Positions 1-9,310 of a DNA stretch of 64,000 nt are shown here, piece by piece (position 1 is the first letter of the stretch; the number at the start of each line of letters is the position of its first letter). The notes beneath the pieces were generated by a model. That model was not told the origin of the DNA. It ran no database searches and saw only the letters and a list, made by a program, of their open reading frames with translations. The position numbers were made by a program, and so were the translations under genes. Source of the stretch: Paralithodes platypus (taxonomy: Eukaryota; Arthropoda; Malacostraca; Decapoda; Lithodidae); assembly GCA_032716605.1 (NCBI GenBank), contig CM064481.1, forward strand, positions 15,711,902-15,775,901. The letters run 5' to 3'.

Positions 1-1347
1 TCTCACACTGGATCAGAAATTGCTCGAATCATTCTTCAGTTCCTGGAAGAAAATGGCATAAACATTGAAGATTGTCATGGCCAGTCATATGACAATGCTG
101 CTAATATGAGCGGCAAGTACAACGGCGTCCAAGCTATCCTACGTGAGAAGTGCAGTGTTGCCTATTATGTGCCATGCACAGCACATTCTCTAAATTTGGT
201 TGGAAAATGTACAGCAGAAGGTTGCCCTGCTGCAGCTAGATTTTTTGATTTTCTTCAAAGCCTTTATGCCTGGCTTGTCGCATCTACCCATTGATGGCAG
301 GTACACCGAAAGCACTTGAAACGATTACCTGTTACCAAGGCCTTGTCTGACACAAGATGGTCAGCTCGACATGATGCTGTAAGGGCTGTAAATAAAGGGT
401 ACAATGAGAATATTTCAGCGCTGGAAGAACTGGCAACCGATGAAAATCAGCCACGAGACAGCAGACTTGAGGCTGAAGGACTTCTGAAGAAACTTCAGCA
501 ACTGGAAGTCGCCATCTTGCTTGAACTTTGGGACACAATTTTAGAAAGATTTCAGAAAACCAGTTTATCCCTCCAAGAGAGTGGACTGCCTTTGAATTCA
601 GCAGTTCATTTGTTGAAATCTCTCCTCGAGTTCATCAAAAGCCAGTGTTCTGAATTTGAATACTACAAAGAAAAAGGAAAGATGAAGTCTGTATTCAAAG
701 AGTACAAAGAATCTTCAAAACGACAAAAGAAGAGGAAGCGTCAGTTTGATTTGGGTCCATCAGCTGAAACAGTATTTTCACCCAGGGAAAGCTTCCAGGT
801 TGAGGTATTTCTGCCAATTATTGACAAACTATCTTCAGCTCTCCAGCATCGTTTGAACACGTACAAGGAAATTCAGGAGAAGTTTGGCTTTCTTTCCAAC
901 CTAACTGAGCTCAGCAAAGATGACATCCGAAGGGCAGCAATCAAGTTGATGGAAGAGTATGTAAATGATTTCGAAGACTGCTTTCCTTCTGAAATGATAC
1001 AATTTTCAGAGCTCTACAAGACCGTCAGTGGCCGAGAACAGAAAAAATCACAAAGCACAGAGATAGGAATGCTATTGCTGCTGAATGAAAATATGTGCAC
1101 TCAAAGCTTCCCAAATGTCCACATCGCACTACGCATTTATCTGTCCATGACAACATCAAACTGCAGTGGAGAGCGATCTTTTTCAAAGTTGAAAAGAATA
1201 AAAAATGAGGTTCGAAGTTGTATGGGACAACAGCGACTCAGTTTGCTCTCCCTTATGAGTATTGAAAATGAAATCGTACATTCGCTGAGATTCACTGATT
1301 TGATAAATGACTTTGCTATTAAAAAATCTCGCAAACATAGTATGTAA
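1..1347 (+). pseudogene. hAT transposase (ZMYM1/DUF4371-like), C-terminal part with one nonsense codon
   Basis: The frame is open from base 1 to a TGA at 292-294 and continues in the same frame to the stop at 1345-1347. The N-terminal part shows the DNAANM motif near residues 31-36, where hAT enzymes carry a catalytic Asp, and a CTAHSLNL motif. The C-terminus has the hAT dimerisation region, with the catalytic Glu in SGERSFSKLK followed by the usual LSLLSLMSIENEI helix. The enzyme would cut and rejoin its own ends in the nucleus. The TGA sits where relatives usually have Arg before Trp-Gln, so a CGA to TGA change is likely. Everything after it is intact, so the mutation looks young. Identification as hAT is firm; the subfamily is inferred. 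Confidence 0.85.
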
Positions 1348-1910
1348 GGCAGCCAAACATCGCACTAATATGAAGTGTTATAATTTCATTTTTTTTAATT
1401 TTATTGTTTGCTAGATCAACAAGTTTCTTTCATATAGTGATTTTGATAAGTTAGTTATTAGTTTGTCTTATTATTTGTTCGAGTTTTATTCGATTTTATA
1501 ATATAGTTACAATAAAATTTAGTTAGTGCTTTTTTTACCCTAGTAACCAGTTACCATTCAAAAATAATCGTTTAAAGGGCTCTTTTTATGCAAGTGCCAT
1601 GAAATTATCAACTTTCCAGCCAAGTACTAGCCTTTGATCTTTAAACAAGATTTTTTTTTTTCAAACCAAGCTCTTTGTCTCTATTTTTCACAATTTTTAC
1701 TATATTCAATATCATTTGAAATAGCCCAGTATGTCCCTCCAGAGGCCTCAAAATGCTCCTAAAAGTGCTTCATTTTCAAAAGACCCCCCAGACCCCCCAG
1801 CTGCAAGGGCTCGCTTCGCTCGCCACCCACCCCCAGTGACCCCCTCATCGAAGAAAGGGCCCCTTTCAGAATTCCAGCCAGGGGCCCCATGCAACCTTAA
1901 TCCGCCCCTG
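1..1910 (+). mobile_element. hAT DNA transposon, 3' part (5' end outside window)
   Basis: A hAT element that begins before the window. It holds the transposase remnant at 1-1347, an AT-rich 3' region at 1348-1730 with no further gene, and a GC-rich subterminal block at 1731-1910. The last 12 bases at 1899-1910 read as the inverse of CAGGGGCGGATT, a typical hAT terminal inverted repeat. The next 8 bases, ggggtatg at 1911-1918, are the likely target duplication. A related repeat near 5771-5778 carries the same sequence uninterrupted, which fits an empty site. The left copy of the duplication lies outside the window, so the 8-bp claim cannot be closed here. Confidence 0.8.
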
Positions 1911-2558
1911 GGGGTATGAGACACCACACTCCTGTACACACGTATTTGAGCTGTTCCCATCACTAACATCGTTATTTTACCATAAATAGCATTAATACTT
2001 ATCCATATGTGCCTATTATAGGTTGATTATAAAGGTATTAACCTGTTATAACAATAAAACAAGTGGAAACAGTGTTTGGATGGTCAAAATCGGCGATACA
2101 GGCCGGGAGTTACATAATGTATGGCTGAGGCAACCTCCCCTGCCCTCCTCCCCTCCCCTTGTCTGGAGAGACACTGTTATGCAATAGTCTCTCTCTCGCT
2201 GTTTCCCACGCTTGGTAACAGTGATGACAACGCCCTGCTACCAACTCGCTAATGTTAGCACGATAATAGACCACATAATAAGGGAATAACAGGGAATATA
2301 GGTGATAACTGAAGGAGGGGAGGAAAGTGGGGAAGGAGGGGAGGTGGAGGAGTGATATTTGGCATGGCCCAGGGGTCAAAACAAAAAATAAAAAAATAAA
2401 ACATTTGTTTTTTTGTTTTTTTTTGGGTGTGTTAAATGGATTTTTTTTCCCCCTGACTCTTAACCCGGGAGCTGCGGGGAGACTCTTAAGAGTTCCCCCG
2501 GCGCACTGCGGGGAGACTCTTAAGAGTCAGAGAAAAAAAAAATCAACTTTTGACATCG

Positions 2559-2599
<41 letters not shown>

Positions 2600-3145
2600 G
2601 CCCCTGGGCCATGCAAAATCTCAGTCCTCTACCTCCCCTCCTTCCCCACTTTCCTCCTCTCCTTCAGTTATCACCTATTTTCCCTGTTATTCCCTTATTC
2701 TGAGGTATATTTTCGTGCTAACATTAGAAATCCGATTGGAGGGTGTGGTCATCACTGATAGCAAGCGAGTGCAAGAGAGAGAGAGAGAGTATCGATCGAC
2801 TGTGTCTCAGTGGCCTTGGGGGAAATTGGCGGGAAAGCAGATTGCCTCACCCATACATTATACAACTCGCGGGCTATATCTCCGATTTTGACCATCCAAA
2901 CGCTGTTTTCACTCGTTTTATTGTTGTTTCAGGTTAATACCTTTATAATCAACCCATAATAGGCGCATATGGATAAGTATTAATGCTATTAATGGCACAA
3001 TGAATATTTTAGTGACGGAAACACCTCAAATACGTCAGCACAGGGGGACGTTTCCAATTACCCCCATGCGCACTTCAGAGGTTAAGAGTCTTCCCGCAGT
3101 CCGCCGGGGGAACTCTTAAGAGTCTCCCCGCAGTTCCCGGGTTAA
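1911..3145 (+). mobile_element. TTAA MITE, family 1, copy 1 (interrupted)
   Basis: Non-coding repeat. Its left end is cut off by the hAT element and its right end reaches TTAA at 3142-3145. It shares its whole length with the copy at 5743-6369, including the stretch before the purine-rich tract near 2300-2350. The right terminus carries CTCTTAAGAG palindromes and a CCCGGGTTAA end. A second copy (2460-3085) is inserted at the first internal TTAA. The piece at 3086-3145 is the rest of this copy's own end. TTAA flanks suggest mobilisation by a piggyBac-type transposase, but no transposase is present here. Confidence 0.75.
2460..3085 (-). mobile_element. TTAA MITE, family 1, copy 2, nested inside copy 1
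   Basis: Full copy in reverse orientation, flanked by TTAA at 2460-2463 and 3082-3085. It starts TTAACCCGGGAGCTGCGGGG and ends CGCACTTCAGAGGTTAA. The other complete copy has the same two ends. Inside are a T-run of about 36 bases (roughly 2562-2598) and a short GA run near 2775-2787. It has no coding sequence; short open frames across the T-run are spurious. Confidence 0.75.
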
Positions 3146-3843
3146 CCCGTTGAGCCCCGGCTAGTTATAATATTTTGTTCACCCCAGTCCCAAGCCATTA
3201 TCACTTCTTTTTTTTGTTTGCTAAAATGGAAGACAAGGATGAGAAATGGAAAAAAAACAAAAAAAAAATCACCTTGGAAATTTTTTTTTTTTGGGGGGGG
3301 CCGGTGGGGGGTTGGGGGGGGGGGGAGCCTCAAAAAAATGTGTTGAGCCAAAATGGAAGAGAATGGTGAGAAATGAAGAACAAAATAAAAAAAAATCATT
3401 TCGGTCATTTGGGGGGCGGGGAGGGGGGGGGGGGTTTCAATAGTTCGTCGCCCCCGCATGACCACCCGCCCGGGAGCACTAGGGTAAAAACTGAGTATGG
3501 CATTGTACGGCATACATCCTAAGGAGTGTCTCACATAAATCTCAAGCCTCTAGCTCCCATACGACCGGAGTAATGAAGGTTCAAAGTGGCGGTGAACTAA
3601 GGGTGTAAACTATCCCCACTAAGCCCACCACCACCAGCCGCGCGGCTGTCTCGGCCCGCTCACACCTACTGGCCCAGCTCCCACACACACTACGGTACCT
3701 CCCCCTCCTATTCTCCCGCCATTTCCTACCTTACGAGCCACGTAAGTGTTTTTTATATGTCGGACGCACGTGATGCGTCGCTGGGAGTTGGTGATCAAAC
3801 ACTGCCGACGCCACACGTGCGACGCTGGGTCTCACCGGGTTAA
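3142..3843. mobile_element. TTAA MITE, family 2-like, inserted in LINE1
   Basis: The element runs from TTAACCCGTTGAGCCCCGG at 3142 to the inverse of TTAACCCGGTGAGACCCAGC at 3843. The ends are imperfect inverted repeats and the flanks are TTAA. The interior holds G-rich and A-rich low-complexity stretches (3255-3440) and no credible gene. The right TTAA sits directly against broken LINE1 reverse transcriptase sequence, so this element interrupts LINE1. The left TTAA is shared with the preceding MITE. Confidence 0.7.
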
Positions 3844-5109
3844 GGAAGCCATACTGGCGATCTGAGAACAGATTATGAGAAGAGAAATGCTTCAGAAATT
3901 TGGAAGCAAGAATAGTTTTAAAAACTTTAGAGATACAAGAGATGAGAGCAATTGGACGATAGTTGGAGGGTTGAGAGCGGTCACCCTTATTCTTTGGGAC
4001 AGGTTGAATGTGAGCAAACTTCCAGCAAGAAGGGAAGACGTTAGAGGAGAGACAGAGACGAAAGAGTTTGCCTAGGCTGGGGGTCAGCACGGAATCACAG
4101 TTTTTGAGTACAACAGGAGGAACACCGTCGGGACCGTACGCCTTCTTAGTACTGTATTAAGCCTAGAGAGGGTAGAAAATACATCTTTAGAAGAAATTAG
4201 GATTAGGCATAAGTAGGAGAGAGGGGGTGGAGAGGAAGGAATAAGCACCGGAATCATCCAAGGTGGAGTTTCTAGCAAAAGTTTGAGCGAAGAGTTTAGC
4301 TTTGTCAGAGGAAGAAGTGATGGTTGTGCCATCAGAGTGGAAAAGGGGAGGAAGAAAAATTATTGGAGAGGTTTTTGGCTAGATGCCAGAAAGCTTGGGA
4401 AGAGCTAGAGTTGGATAGTTCAGTGCACTTATTATTGATGAAAGAGTGCTTGGCAAGTCGAAGAACAGATTTGGCTTGATTCCGGGCAGAAACATAGGAA
4501 GAATGAGATTCATGAGTTTTAAGGCGTCGGTACTGTTTGAATGCTTCCTCCTTGTTGCGAACAGCAGTAGAAAAAGCGTGAGTAAACCAAGATTTTTTCA
4601 TTAGACTGAGAGAAAGAAAATTGAATGTACGCTTCCATGCCCGAGAGGATTACCTCGGTAATGCGTTCAGCACTCTCCGAGGGTCCCCGGCCACGGAAGC
4701 ATTAGTAATTCCATGGGAAATCAAAGAAATACTGCCGGAGAGCCTCCCAGTCGGCAGTGCCAAAGTGCCACAAGCGCCACCGAGTCGGGGTGTCGGGTGG
4801 CCGTACTGAAGAGATAGGACAGGTGACAGATAAGTTTATGGTCGGAGGAGCCCAAAGGAGAGAAAAGATTGACAGTATAAGAAGAAGGGTTAGAAGTTAG
4901 AAATAAGTCAAGAATGTTGGGCCGATCTCCGAAGCGATCCGGGATACGGGTGGGTTGCTGGACCAGCTGCTCTAGGTCATTTATGATAGAAAAGACGTAG
5001 GCTTGTTCACCAGGTTGGTCAGTAGTGTGAGAGGAGAGCCATTGGCGGTGGTGAACGTTGAAATCTCCTAAGATGGAGATTTCAGAGCAGGGAGAGATAG
5101 ATAGAATGT
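3844..5109 (-). pseudogene. LINE1: non-LTR retrotransposon, endonuclease C-terminal half to RT start
   Basis: Read on the minus strand, this begins inside the APE-type endonuclease ([11 protein letters not shown] near 5060, NILDLFLT near 4900, SSDHK near 4845). It continues through a linker (4332-4601) and ends in the N-terminal fingers of the reverse transcriptase (SNYRPIALISCISKVFK and DRQYGF, 3845-4090). At least two frameshifts break it. It ends at the TTAA of the MITE at 3142-3843, so the RT palm would lie outside the window. It continues upstream, on the far side of the 50-kb insert, at 55463-56270. The RT fingers look Jockey/I-group-like; the clade is inferred. Confidence 0.85.
5098..5109. 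repeat. Left target site duplication of the 50-kb nested insert
   Basis: The 12 bases tagatagaatgt occur here and again at 55463-55474. At both places they join LINE1 endonuclease sequence to PLE sequence. The two LINE1 halves fit together across this sequence, so it is the duplicated target of the outermost insertion. Confidence 0.8.
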
Positions 5110-5742
5110 AGGAAGAGAATCACCAGTCGTAATAAAAATAATCTTTATTTTCATAATTTTTCCTTTATAGACGTTTCAACATTTTATTATGCCATCATCA
5201 GTATTTTCTGTGAAAAATATAACATACGTAAAAATATTAAATATATAAAATTGCAACAGCAAGAAAATTGAATAACTTACAAATAATGAAAGCTAACATA
5301 ATTAAAAGAACAAAACTATCTAGATCAGACAGAACTATACAATAAGATAAAATAATGCGAAATGTCATGACAGTATTTAGCTTAGTGGGAAATAAGCGTT
5401 CGGGAACAAGGTACAGTCACTCAATTAACTATCCATTTAGATTCGATGACACATAAGAATATTAAACTGGTTCATTTTTTAATTATGATCGGAAATAATA
5501 TAATTATAATTTATACTCTATGAAACTATTTAATTTGTAAAAGGAGACACAACATAGCTATTTAAGTGAAACAAAATTAAAAATACAGCAGTGAAATCAA
5601 ATCAAAGTACAGTACACAGACAAAGTTCCTGCCTAAAATATGAGATTTCTACGTTTCACTGAAACTTAGTAATCTACTTAAATAATAGCCTAGAACTAAA
5701 TATTTATACAAAGGCTCTAGACACAACCAAATTAGATTATAT

Positions 5743-6369
5743 TTAACCTAAGAAGTGCGCATGGGGGGTATGAGACACCACACTTCTGTGCTGACGTATT
5801 TGAGCTGTTCCCATCACTAACATCGTTATTTTACCATAAATAGCATTAATACTTATCCATATGCGCCTATTTTAGGTTGATTATAAAGGTATTAACCTGT
5901 TACAACAATAAAACAAGTGGAAACAGTGTTTGGATGGTCAAAATCGGCGATACAGGCCGGGAGTTACATAATGTATGGCTGAGGCAACCTCCCTGCCCTC
6001 CTCCCCTCCCCTTGTCTGGAGAGACACTGTTACGCAATAGTCTCTCTCGCTGTTTCCCACGCTTGGTAACAGTGATGACAATGCCCTGCTACCAACTCGC
6101 TAATGTTAGCACGAAAATAGACCACAGAATAAGGGAATAACAGGGAAAATAGGTGATAACTGAAGGAGGGGAGGAAAGTGGGGAAGGAGGGGAGGTGGAG
6201 GAGTGATATTTGGCATGGCCCAGGGGCAAAACAAAAATAAAAAAATAAAAACAAAAAACAATTTTTTTGGGGGTGTTTTAAATGGATTTTTTTTTTCCCT
6301 GACTCTTAAGAGTCTTCCCGCAGTCCGCCGGGGGAACTCTTAAGAGTCTCCCTGCAGTTCCCGGGTTAA
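5743..6369 (+). mobile_element. TTAA MITE, family 1, copy 3
   Basis: Complete copy. TTAA at 5743-5746 begins TTAACCTAAGAAGTGCGC, and TTAA at 6366-6369 ends CCCGGGTTAA. The termini are imperfect inverted repeats (TTAACC..GAASTGC). It interrupts the PLE exactly where the inverted PLE arm is interrupted by a different MITE. The last 70 bases carry two CTCTTAAGAG palindromes, each with a further TTAA. No coding capacity. Confidence 0.8.
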
Positions 6370-6867
6370 GGGAAATGAGGAAAGAGTATTGTTCAATTGG
6401 GGATGAAGCTTTTTAATATAAAGTGAATCTAAAATTCTAACACTGTCTGTGGGACAGCTATCTAATATACTAAAATGCTCATTACTGGGTGTAATATTAC
6501 ACGACTCACAATGTTCCCTGACTGCTGAGTGGGGAGGACTCTGCAGTCTGCGACCGGTTCTGACAGACTGACCCAAATGCTCTGCGATACGTGTTTTGAA
6601 GGAACGCACAGTGCTTCCAACATACCCTGCTTGGCAACAAGGGCAAGAAAAACAATAAACGATCGACGAGCGTAGGTCAATAGGTAGGCGGTCTTTGAAT
6701 TGGAACATGGAGCGAATTCTGAATGGGTTCATAGGTATGAATCGAAACACTTTATCAGGGTAAAATTTACAGAAACTCTCATTTAGTGATACTTCAATTT
6801 TCTTAGTCAAATTACCTAAATATGGAATTCGTAAATATATTACTTCCTTATTAACTGTGGGGACGTT
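6370..6867 (-). pseudogene. Penelope-like element GIY-YIG endonuclease, C-terminal fragment
   Basis: About 165 residues on the minus strand. A linker region (KEVIYLRIPYLG, KVFRFIPMNPFRIRSMF) is followed by CFSCPCCQAGYVGSTVRSF and then RIAEHLG. This is the GIY-YIG-type pattern (Tyr, Gly-Ser-Thr, Arg and His residues) found after the reverse transcriptase in Penelope-like elements. The C-terminus ends ...LYIKKLHPQLNN. The reverse transcriptase itself is missing. The enzyme nicks DNA for target-primed reverse transcription. The fragment is cut at 6868, where an inverted copy begins, so the protein cannot be complete. Confidence 0.8.
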
Positions 6868-7138
6868 GCAGGGTATATTGGAAGCACTCTGCGTTCCTTC
6901 AAAACACGTATCGCAGAGCATTTGGGTCAGTCTGTCAGAACCGTTCACAGACTGCAGAGTCCTCCCCACTCAGCAGTCAGGGAACATTGTGAGTCGTGTA
7001 ATATTACATCCAGTAATGAGCATTTTACTATATTAGATAGCTGTCCCACAGACAGTGTTAGAATTTTAGAGTCACTTTATATTATAAAGCTTCGTCCCCA
7101 ATTGAACAATACTGTACTGTACTCTTTCCTCGTTTCCC
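6868..7138 (+). pseudogene. Penelope-like element GIY-YIG endonuclease, inverted second copy
   Basis: The plus-strand reading repeats AGYIGSTLRSF, RIAEHLGQSVRT and the LNN terminus of the opposite-strand copy. It begins abruptly at the Ala-Gly-Tyr of the domain, so it is shorter than the minus arm at its 5' side. Arms 6371-6632 and 6868-7137 are near-perfect inverted repeats with a 235-bp unpaired spacer. Three nucleotide runs differ, including a duplicated tact-gtact near 7112. It is followed by TTAA and a MITE at exactly the equivalent position. Confidence 0.8.
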
Positions 7139-7613
7139 TTAACCCTTCTTTAGCGGCGCGCAACATAAGTCGAGTTAAATAAATTTGGACTATGTGGCGG
7201 CGCGCGACATAGGTCGTGTGGCAATTTCAGCACGTAATGTTGCTGAGAGAGAGAGACAAGTGGTGGCAGGAGAGTAGCAAGCGTATGACTGCTCCAGACC
7301 ACCGCGGTGGGCCTACTGACACGAATTCACCCTCCTCCACCCTCTCACACTCGCTACATACTGAAATGTATGGGGAAAGTACCGAATTACATGGTTTTTG
7401 CACTCGTGTTGCACGAAAACTAGCGGTCATACAAGGATCATTGTGGTGTCATTGGAAAGCTCTGTTTATGCCCTTTCAGGGATAGATGCTTGTTTTACGC
7501 TCTGGCTCTTATTTAGGCATGAAAATGATCACGTAAACGGCCCTATTTTGGCTAAAAACACCCCGCTGGTGGCTACATATTATTTACCGCCGAGGCCGCT
7601 CGTTAGGTGTTAA
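7139..7613. mobile_element. TTAA MITE, family 3, copy i
   Basis: The repeat of about 475 bp is flanked by TTAA (7139-7142 and 7610-7613). Its ends read TTAACCCTTCTTTAGCGGC and the inverse of TTAACACCTAACGAGCGGC. Two further copies lie at 12061-12547 and 33778-34265, each also bounded by TTAA. The left subterminal region repeats a GGCGGCGCGCGACATAG-type motif. Open frames within it are shared by chance among copies and are not genes. Confidence 0.8.
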
Positions 7614-7654
7614 ATATAATCTAATTTGGTTGTGTCTAGAGCCTTTGTATAAAT
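7614..7654 (+). mobile_element. PLE plus-arm fragment after the MITE
   Basis: These bases, beginning atataatctaatttgg, continue the PLE after the MITE. They are the exact inverse of 5700-5742 on the minus arm. The sequence stops at 7654, where a DIRS-like palindrome begins, and the PLE resumes at 54797. Confidence 0.75.
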
Positions 7655-8121
7655 ATTACGGTTTTGACAACCCGTAGGGAAGGAAGGAAAAACTAATATT
7701 TATTGGTGGCTCCTGAAGTCAATGACGTAAGAGCCTATGATAATATGGCCTCGTTCCGGGCTCCTCAGAGCCCGGGTTAACCTCGATCACGACGATCGAG
7801 AACCAAGATCATCTTAGGGGGTACCCCTTAATCATTCCTAAGGTACGTCATTGAGACGGAGCCACTGAAAAGTAGAAAATAAAAAAGAAAAGGATTAACA
7901 CAGTTTGAACACCGCGCCTAAACGCATTCCGATCTTCCTCTGTTTCCCATGACATATGCCTCCTACCCCTACCTACCCAGGTGCGACCTCTAATGTATAT
8001 ATCAAGTTCAGCATGTGTATGGGAAGGGGATGGTGGGAGGGCAATTGTCGTCATTGACTTCAGGAGCCACCAATAAATATTAGTTTTTCCTTCCTTCCCT
8101 ACGGGTTGTCAAAACCGTAAT
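7655..8121. repeat. Long palindrome with DIRS-like terminal sequence
   Basis: Arms of 72 bp (7655-7726 and 8050-8121) are perfect or nearly perfect inverted repeats. Each reads from attacggttttgacaaccc inward to a tattggtggctcct..gtcaatgac segment. That inner segment is the terminal sequence of the DIRS-like ends at 8121 and 54796. The loop (7727-8049) contains hairpin-prone sequence such as cgatcacgacgatcg. It matches 54500-54760 in inverse orientation. It may be a small non-autonomous DIRS derivative or a duplicated terminus. No gene. Confidence 0.65.
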
Positions 8122-9022
8122 TTATTGGTGGCTCCTTACGTCAATGACGTAAGAGCCTAGAATATCACGACCAGTGGAGGGACCTTCATATGCTCATCAA
8201 GCTTAAAATCAAAAATTTAAAAGGAAGACTAAAAATGAATATGTAAACTGTGACATGTGTTTAATTACAAAAGGTATAATAGTAAGAAAAAGAATATAAG
8301 GCGGGTACCATTAAAGAAGCCTTATTTCAGAAAAACAGAACTACTGGGATGTGAATATATACTGTACTGGTAATCGTATATCACAAAAATTAAAATTAAC
8401 TTCAAGTTACACATTTATAGTTGCAATAATATATAGATATTGCTATGTAACAGATATAATGCAGTAATAACACTCTTGTTATATATTTCAGATTGTGTGT
8501 CCTGCCAACTTGTCATGGCGCTTAACACGCCCCCCCCCCCTTTTTTTCTCATTTAAGGTGACTGGTAGGGCACACCTTCTATTACATTACAGAATTGGTA
8601 ATAAAAGCATTGAACAAATATATCAATCTACTTATTGGCCTCAGGGGGCATGTTCTAGCCTTAAAGCTATGCATGGTAATTTGGGTCTCTCCAGATGTAC
8701 TGACAAATATCTGGATAGGAATGTATTGCTAGAGGACCATAGACCCGTATGAGTGATATCTTCTACTGAAAAGTTATTGAGGAATCTTACGGGTTTGACA
8801 ACCCGTAGGGAAGGAAGGAAAACCTTCTATTTAGGAGTGGTTCCGTAGAATATCACGACCGGAGGTGGGACATCAGATGCTCAACGTATATCGAGAGAAC
8901 CAATTAACAGATAGGCTGACACCGGGAAAAATTTAAATTTAATTATAAAAGAAGAGGCAGGTACATTGGGAAGCCTCAGAAAGAAGGAAAGATGTAAGAA
9001 TAGTTATAATTTAGAATGTTTT
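8117..9022. other. DIRS-like left terminus and unassigned flanking sequence
   Basis: Begins aatttattggtggctcctta, the inverse of the right terminus at 54778-54797, so this is probably the left end of a DIRS-type element. Two degenerate related segments follow, each starting aatatcacgacc (8161 and 8838), with a second acaacccgtagggaaggaagg near 8798. The stretch 8495-8752 has a weak open frame with no recognisable domain and a C-run and T-run. I see no supportable gene. Confidence 0.45.
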
Positions 9023-9310
9023 TGCTATGCCCTGCTTTTCTACAGGATTAACTTGGGTAATGTGAGTTCTAACTGACTGGGTATAGAAGGCTGCATGCAC
9101 AAAACAAGGTATGAGGAATAGAGAACACAAAAGAAACACACGGTAACAAGACACACGATCACGTTTATTGATTTGCACACTTCTGAATACTCGTACAAGA
9201 CAAATGATAGAATTGAACAACACTAGCATAAGTGGATCTGGATGGAGCCTAGTCTCCCACTTCCAACGTTCAGGTATTAATCTTCTGATCACTGGCTTTA
9301 TTCACAAGTT
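9023..9310 (-). mobile_element. Family-C LTR, 3' end segment (split by element A)
   Basis: This is the inverse of the last 290 bases of the LTRs of element B (for example gtgagttctaactgactgg here against B at 16860-16900). It reads inward from TGCTATGCCCTG and stops at 9310. It resumes at 39879 on the other side of element A. The same stretch is uninterrupted at 63025-63360, which shows the empty site. No primer-binding site adjoins 9023, so this may be a solo LTR or a 3' LTR. Confidence 0.75.

Larger units (their letters stand above)
5110..6867 (-). mobile_element. Penelope-like element, minus arm (interrupted by a MITE)
   Basis: The minus arm consists of the endonuclease-coding part at 6370-6867 and the 3' non-coding part at 5110-5742. 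The latter matches 54797-55440 in inverse orientation over about 600 bases. The family-1 MITE at 5743-6369 separates the two. The stretch 5110-5742 is AT-rich and has no gene. The whole arm is mirrored from 6868 onward by an inverted copy. Confidence 0.75.

Noticed and set aside
2550..2760. Protein frames across the long T-run in the MITE
   Set aside because: They are driven by the homopolymer and purine/pyrimidine bias and are absent in the sister copy.
8495..8752. Host gene exon between the DIRS-like terminus and the family-C LTR
   Set aside because: The frame is short and starts beside a C/T run, with no splice context or domain that I can defend.
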